Part shown: in pieces, positions 6,466-7,035 of the stretch | Layout: each line of letters begins with the position of its first letter | Position numbering within the stretch: position 1 is the stretch's first letter | Origin: B8-G4 sp033720735 | GTDB taxonomy: Bacteria; Bacteroidota; Bacteroidia; Chitinophagales; Saprospiraceae | Length of the DNA stretch: 7,035 bases | Direction of reading: 5' to 3' | Assembly (NCBI GenBank): GCA_033720735.1 | Contig: JAWWBX010000233.1 | Coordinates: 1-7,035, forward strand | Notes under the pieces: generated by a model | The model's input: the letters and a program-made list of their open reading frames with translations, nothing else | Database searches by the model: none | What the model was told of the DNA's origin: nothing | Position numbers and translations under genes: made by a program

Positions 6466-6483
6466 CCAATATGTGTTCACGTG

Positions 6484-6593
6484 TTCAGGTGCTTGCCCCG
6501 CATGCGTAGCGTAGCGGAGTCGTGCGGGGTTCAAGTGCTTGCCCAGTATGCCTAGCGTAGCGGAGTCGTGTGGGGCTTCAAGTGCTTGCCGGA
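6484..6593. repeat. 46/47-bp tandem repeat, two full copies and a fragment
   Basis: Copies start at the TTCA at 6484, 6530 and 6577. Each begins TTCA(A/G)GTGCTTGCC, and copies 1 and 2 share TAGCGTAGCGGAGTCGTG in the middle. Copy 3 ends after TTCAAGTGCTTGCCGG. A short GTGTTCA duplication (6473-6479 and 6481-6487) precedes copy 1. Each full copy can fold as a hairpin. Confidence 0.85.
6495..6530 (+). terminator. Hairpin downstream of rpoN (possible terminator, no T-tract)
   Basis: CCCCGCATG (6496-6504) pairs with CGTGCGGGG (6521-6529) through one T-G wobble, leaving a 16-base loop. It sits 30 bases after the rpoN stop and could end or stabilise the transcript. No run of T follows, so it is not a standard intrinsic terminator. 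The second repeat copy (6541-6550 with 6567-6576) keeps a weaker stem with one mismatch and several G-U pairs. Confidence 0.4.
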
Positions 6594-6595
6594 CT

Positions 6596-6750
6596 GCCCC
6601 CACAAACGATTTGACGAAATCTGCGCAATCTGCGCAATCTGCGAGAAATCGGACACCAAAGCAACCGAGACACCGCAAAACTGAAGAACCGCAAACCGTA
6701 TCACTGAGACACTAGTTACTAGTCACGACAGAGCCTAACGATGCCGTTAC
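6596..6750. repeat. TCTGCGCAA-rich repeat block, copy 1
   Basis: This copy runs from GCCCCCACAAACG through TTTGACGAAATCTGCGCAA, two further CTGCGC/CTGCGA words at a 10-base period, GAGAAATCGGACACCAAAGC, TATCACTGAGACACTAGTTA, CTAGTCACGACAGAGC and ACGATGCCGTTAC. It shares the part from TCTGCGCAA to the end with copy 2, and its first 52 bases with copy 3. Copy 1 carries about 11 bases more than copy 2 in the A/C-rich middle. Confidence 0.85.
6711..6723. repeat. Near-palindrome ACTAGTTACTAGT inside copy 1
   Basis: Two ACTAGT hexamers, each its own reverse complement, are separated by a single T, making a 13-base near-perfect palindrome. The equivalent site in copy 2 (6834-6847) has one extra T in the left half. 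It could be a protein-binding or cleavage site, or simply a repeat-internal feature. Confidence 0.6.
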
Positions 6751-6874
6751 AAGATCTGCGCAATCTGCGGAATTTGCGAGAAATCGGACACCAAAGCAAA
6801 ACCGAAAAACCGCAAAACCGGTATCACTGAGACACTTAGTTACTAGTCACGACAGAGCGCAACGATGCTGTTAC
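6751..6874. repeat. TCTGCGCAA-rich repeat block, copy 2
   Basis: This block directly follows copy 1 and repeats the same words in order: ATCTGCGCAATCTGCGGAAT, GCGAGAAATCGGACACCAAA, TATCACTGAGACACTTAGTT, ACTAGTCACGACAGAGCGC and ACGATGCTGTTAC. It lacks the TTTGACGA lead-in of copies 1 and 3 and differs by small indels. Confidence 0.85.
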
Positions 6875-6984
6875 GAACTCTGCGTCTCTTTGCGCGGCCC
6901 TTCGCGTTCTTTGCGTGAAGTCCCTGCCTGACGCTAGCTACCACATTCTGGTTACCTGACACCGGGTCATGCACAAACCGCAAA
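6875..6984. other. Gene-free spacer with TTTGCG-type short repeats
   Basis: The first part (about 6878-6918) is built from variations of CTCTTTGCGCG, CTTCGCGTT and CTTTGCGTG. Its reverse strand translates to HAKNAKGRAKRRR-like residues, a common artefact of this type of intergenic repeat. The remainder shows no gene, RNA or clear motif. I see no convincing coding frame anywhere between the end of rpoN and the window edge. Confidence 0.6.
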
Positions 6985-7035
6985 GCCCCTACACCGCTTT
7001 GACGAAATCTGCGCAATCTGCGCAATCTGCGAGAA
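6985..7035. repeat. TCTGCGCAA-rich repeat block, copy 3 (cut by window end)
   Basis: Bases 6998-7035 are identical to 6610-6647 (38 of 38, from TTTGACGAAATCTGCG to GCGAGAA). The preceding GCCCCTACACCGC also resembles the lead-in of copy 1. The copy probably continues beyond the window, so the array is larger than seen here. Confidence 0.85.

Noticed and set aside
6169..6678. Minus-strand frame of 169 codons over the rpoN 3' end and hairpin repeats
   Set aside because: Half is antisense to rpoN and half is repeat sequence; no protein family features.
6843..7025. Minus-strand frame of 60 codons in the terminal repeats
   Set aside because: Residues of the HAKNAKGRAKRRR kind are a known style of artefact from TTTGCG-type intergenic repeats.

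Overview
The window looks like chromosomal DNA of a Bacteroidota bacterium of moderate GC content, possibly Saprospiria-like. Four things suggest this: the Bacteroidota form of the sigma-54 N-terminus; a lipoprotein of the 'head GIN'/DUF2807 type; an N-terminal GDSWGYYAYLP motif that I associate with Bacteroidota multi-pass membrane proteins; and promoter-like sequences of the Bacteroidota TTG / TAnnTTTG type, with genes that mostly lack Shine-Dalgarno sequences. The phylum call is an inference from protein and promoter style; no rRNA is present.

Layout. At the left edge (1-269, minus) is the 5' end of a membrane protein that runs off the window. Next comes a gene-free array of about 97/98-bp tandem repeats (341-763), then a small GxxExxY-family gene (822-1196, plus). 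Just after that gene is a degenerate piece that resembles the missing second half of the last repeat unit (1271-1318). Two minus-strand genes follow: a predicted exported M20 amidohydrolase (1319-2758) and, upstream of it, exodeoxyribonuclease III (2822-3589). Divergent from these is a DUF2807 lipoprotein (3803-4525, plus). A 39-residue single-TM protein (4555-4674, minus) lies in the following gap. rpoN (4957-6465, plus) comes next, with a good promoter candidate at 4812-4842. The last 570 bases hold no convincing gene and consist of three kinds of repeats, including two hairpin units and three copies of a TCTGCGCAA-rich block.

How the parts relate. The protein genes are mostly housekeeping (sigma-54, DNA repair nuclease) or envelope/export functions (lipoprotein, exported hydrolase, small membrane protein) and do not form one pathway. 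xth and the M20 gene are co-directional and only about 60 bases apart, so they may be co-transcribed, although the M20 gene has its own promoter-like sequence.

The most interesting part is accessory. The GxxExxY gene, a predicted small PD-(D/E)XK-like protein of unknown role, appears to sit inside a tandem array of CTTGGTG(T/C)TCGTGGTGGTGAA-type units, with part of a unit on either side and near-identical 10-base sequences at the two junctions. A second family of short-period repeats closes the window. A repeat-targeted GxxExxY element is the best candidate for something undescribed here, but it is a hypothesis from one locus.
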